DNA of 8,263 nt. Origin: an uncultured Prevotella sp. (lineage in GTDB: Bacteria > Bacteroidota > Bacteroidia > Bacteroidales > Bacteroidaceae). Below, piece after piece: positions 6,424-8,263 of the stretch. Numbering within the stretch: position 1 is the stretch's first letter; each line of letters opens with the position of its first letter. Under the pieces are notes generated by a model that worked only from the letters and a program-made list of their open reading frames with translations, ran no database searches and had not been told where the DNA came from. Location: positions 1 to 8,263 of the forward strand of contig CAMTJK010000147.1 of assembly GCA_947072805.1 (NCBI GenBank), written 5' to 3'. The position numbers were made by a program, and so were the translations under genes.

Positions 6424-7458
6424 ATGAACCGACTTTGCTACATATCGCGCTGTTATCACGGCTTGAAAAGCTCGGGCAGCAAGGCACGCACCGACAACGA
6501 AGATATAATAGAGGCTATGGGAGGCATCAATCTCGGCTTGCCGCGCTCGTTCCACAAGAGCAAGCTGCTCACCTTCCTGCTCAATCTATGCGGCATAGTG
6601 AAGTATGTCGTATCCGTGCGAAAGGGCGATGTCATTGTGTTGCAGTATCCCATCAAGAAATATTTTGCCTTTATCTGCAAGGTGGCTGCCATACGCGGCG
6701 CACATACCGTCACCGTCATTCACGATCTCGGTTCGTTCAGAAGAAAGAAGCTCACGCTTAAAAAGGAGATAGCAAGGCTGTCGTGTTCCGACTACGTGAT
6801 AGCGTCAAACAAGGTGATGGAGCAGTGGCTCATAGAACACGGACTGAAGAAGCCCACCGGTGCTCTCGAGCTCTTCGACTACCAGTCGCCTCTCACCAAC
6901 GAAGCCCACACACCCTACGTACAAGGCAAGGCACGTCTCGTATATGCAGGAGCACTCGCCATGAGAAAAACCTCGTTCCTGCTCGCGGTGCCCGAGGTGA
7001 TAAAGAGGAGTCGTCTGCACGTATTTGGCAACAGGAGCGGACTGCCGGGAATGCCCGACAGCGAGGCTGTGGTGTTCCACAATTTCCTGCCCGCCGACGA
7101 GTTCATACACAACGTAGATGCCGACTTCGGACTTGTATGGGACGGCGATTCGCTCGACAGCTGCACCGGAAACTTCGGCGAATATCTGCGGTATAACACA
7201 CCCCACAAAGTGTCTTTCTACATACGCGCAGGCCTGCCGGTGGCAATATGGAAGGATGCCGCTCTGGCAGAAATAGTGGAGAGAGAGAACATAGGCGTAC
7301 GCATTGACACGCTGCACAACATAGACGAGCAACTTGCCGCCATCACCGAAGAGCAGTATGCCGCAATGCACGACAACGTAAGGAGGGTATGCCGACTGAT
7401 GATGGAGGGACACTTCATGCGCGAAGCCGTAAAAAAGGCATGCAACACTCTCTCATGA
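6424..7458 (+). CDS. Gtf3/WbbI-like GT-B glycosyltransferase
   Basis: The 344-residue product resembles a small group of GT-B enzymes including streptococcal Gtf3 and the WbbI-type galactofuranosyltransferases, judged by pattern recall rather than a search. Supporting segments are KGDVIVLQYP (67-76), VTVIHDLGS (96-104), YAGAL (174-178), the nucleotide-sugar region ADFGLVWDGDS (233-243), YNTPHKVSFYIRAGLPVAIW (257-276), and AEIVERENIG (282-291), which carries the late acidic motif of this fold. No signal peptide or convincing membrane helix is visible, so it should act on the cytoplasmic face. It lies 34 nt after the acyltransferase, the widest gap among the last five genes, with no promoter match inside. 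A core or surface-glycan hexose or galactofuranose transfer is likely; donor and acceptor are unknown. Confidence 0.8.
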   Translation: MNRLCYISRCYHGLKSSGSKARTDNEDIIEAMGGINLGLPRSFHKSKLLTFLLNLCGIVKYVVSVRKGDVIVLQYPIKKYFAFICKVAAIRGAHTVTVIHDLGSFRRKKLTLKKEIARLSCSDYVIASNKVMEQWLIEHGLKKPTGALELFDYQSPLTNEAHTPYVQGKARLVYAGALAMRKTSFLLAVPEVIKRSRLHVFGNRSGLPGMPDSEAVVFHNFLPADEFIHNVDADFGLVWDGDSLDSCTGNFGEYLRYNTPHKVSFYIRAGLPVAIWKDAALAEIVERENIGVRIDTLHNIDEQLAAITEEQYAAMHDNVRRVCRLMMEGHFMREAVKKACNTLS

Positions 7459-7470
7459 TACATTATATAT

Positions 7471-8232
7471 ATGGAGACGAAAGTAAGAATAAACCCCCGT
7501 TACAGTCAGTTTTCTGACTACATAAGCCGTCTGCCACAGATATTCACGACAGAGGGAGATATCGTTCATGAGGGACGGAACATGATAAAGCTGTTCAGTC
7601 CCGACGGAGGCACCACGCTCTTCAACGTGAAGCGTTACCACATACCGGCGCTGCCCAATCGCCTCATATACTCTCTCGCGCTGCGAAAGCCCAAGGGTGT
7701 GCGTGCCTTCACTTATCCGCAAATGCTCATTGACCGCGGATTTGAGACGCCTGAAGCCGTGGCATACATAGAGGAGCGCACCTGCGGACTGCTCGGCTAC
7801 AGCTATTTCGTAAGCATACAGTGCCCCTACGAACGCCGTTTCTACGAAATAGGAAACGCTCCCGACGGAACCTACGAACGACTTGCGGAACAGTTTGCAT
7901 CGTTTACAGCGGCTCTGCACGACAGCGGGGTGTTACATCTCGACTATTCGCCCGGCAACATACTCTTCACCGAACTGCCCGACGGCACATACCGCTTCTC
8001 GCTCGTAGACATAAACAGGATGCGCTTTGGCAAGGTGACAATGAAGCAGGGACTCGACAACCTGAAACGTCTTTGGGGACCAAAGCGATTCTTCACGATG
8101 CTCGTGGAGCGTTATGCCGAATGTCGCGGCTTCGCTGTGGATGAGGCTTTGGATTACGCCCTCAAACGCCGCGCCGCCTTTTGGAATCGATATATGAGAA
8201 AGCACGAAATAGAGTTCAGAATGGAACTCTGA
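7471..8232 (+). CDS. WaaP/KdkA-like lipopolysaccharide core kinase
   Basis: This protein has a protein-kinase-like fold used by enzymes that phosphorylate sugars of the LPS inner core (heptose for WaaP, Kdo for KdkA). At 253 residues it is close to the usual size. The ATP-anchoring lysine is K54 in FNVKRYH. The catalytic loop is HLDYSPGNIL (156-165), with D158 as base and N163 as a metal ligand. The metal-binding aspartate is D180 in LVDINRMRFG. The rest, a C-terminal helical region with many Arg, is consistent with a small kinase. No membrane segment is seen, so it should work in the cytoplasm before export by the upstream ABC protein. It starts 12 nt after the glycosyltransferase stop and is the last gene of the set; its final codons form part of the terminator hairpin. 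Kdo is a more likely acceptor than heptose in Bacteroidota, but this is inference. Confidence 0.85.
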   Translation: METKVRINPRYSQFSDYISRLPQIFTTEGDIVHEGRNMIKLFSPDGGTTLFNVKRYHIPALPNRLIYSLALRKPKGVRAFTYPQMLIDRGFETPEAVAYIEERTCGLLGYSYFVSIQCPYERRFYEIGNAPDGTYERLAEQFASFTAALHDSGVLHLDYSPGNILFTELPDGTYRFSLVDINRMRFGKVTMKQGLDNLKRLWGPKRFFTMLVERYAECRGFAVDEALDYALKRRAAFWNRYMRKHEIEFRMEL

Positions 8233-8250
8233 ACTCTACCTTATTTATAT
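8210..8250 (+). terminator. Likely terminator hairpin overlapping the kinase stop codon
   Basis: AGAGTTCAGA at 8211-8220 pairs exactly with TCTGAACTCT at 8228-8237 around a 7-nt loop, and T8210-A8238 adds an eleventh pair. The tail at 8241-8250 is all T and A (TTATTTATAT) rather than a clean T-run. The TGA stop at 8230-8232 lies inside the right arm, so the last codons and the stop are part of the hairpin. Its place at the end of six co-directional genes supports a role in ending the transcript. The A-rich stretch on the other side is too weak to claim two-way action. Confidence 0.7.
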
Positions 8251-8263
8251 ATAAACACCGCTT

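Overview
The window looks like chromosomal DNA from a Bacteroidales bacterium, most likely Prevotella or a close relative (inference). Three things point there. There is a near-perfect Bacteroidota-type promoter (TTTG, 19-nt spacer, TAACTTTG) just before the first gene. Start codons have no Shine-Dalgarno sequences and are preceded by A/T-rich stretches. The protein variants, such as the MiaB motif VGYHSETEEDH, have a Bacteroidota flavour. No mobile-element genes, tRNA or rRNA genes, or CRISPR arrays are visible.

Layout. Positions 1-364 are non-coding on the + strand but rich in structure. They hold a leftward reading frame running off the window edge, a candidate leftward promoter, two internal inverted repeats, a spaced direct repeat, a perfect 12-bp inverted repeat bounding about 263 bp, and the rightward promoter of miaB. 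From 365 to 8232 six tightly packed genes all read rightward: miaB (tRNA ms2i6A37 methylthiotransferase); an MsbA-type ABC exporter; a membrane-anchored LTA-synthase/sulfatase-fold phosphotransferase; an LpxL/HtrB-type lipid A acyltransferase; a GT-B glycosyltransferase resembling Gtf3/WbbI; and a WaaP/KdkA-like lipopolysaccharide kinase. Gaps after the exporter are 3 nt, -4 nt (ATGA overlap), 34 nt and 12 nt. The set ends in a strong hairpin that overlaps the last stop codon and is followed by a T/A-rich tail.

How they may work together (inference). The last five genes read as a lipid A/inner-core finishing set. The acyltransferase adds a secondary acyl chain. The glycosyltransferase and the sugar kinase extend and phosphorylate the core on the cytoplasmic face. 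The ABC exporter flips the product. The LTA-synthase-like enzyme then adds a phospho-alcohol group (phosphoglycerol or phosphoethanolamine) on the periplasmic side. miaB is a housekeeping gene in front. No promoter was found between it and the exporter, but a GC-rich hairpin overlaps its stop codon and may set a partial transcript boundary.

The genes are recognisable members of known families. The least explained parts are the left intergenic region, the stop-codon hairpins, and the exact substrates of the LTA-synthase-like and Gtf3-like enzymes.
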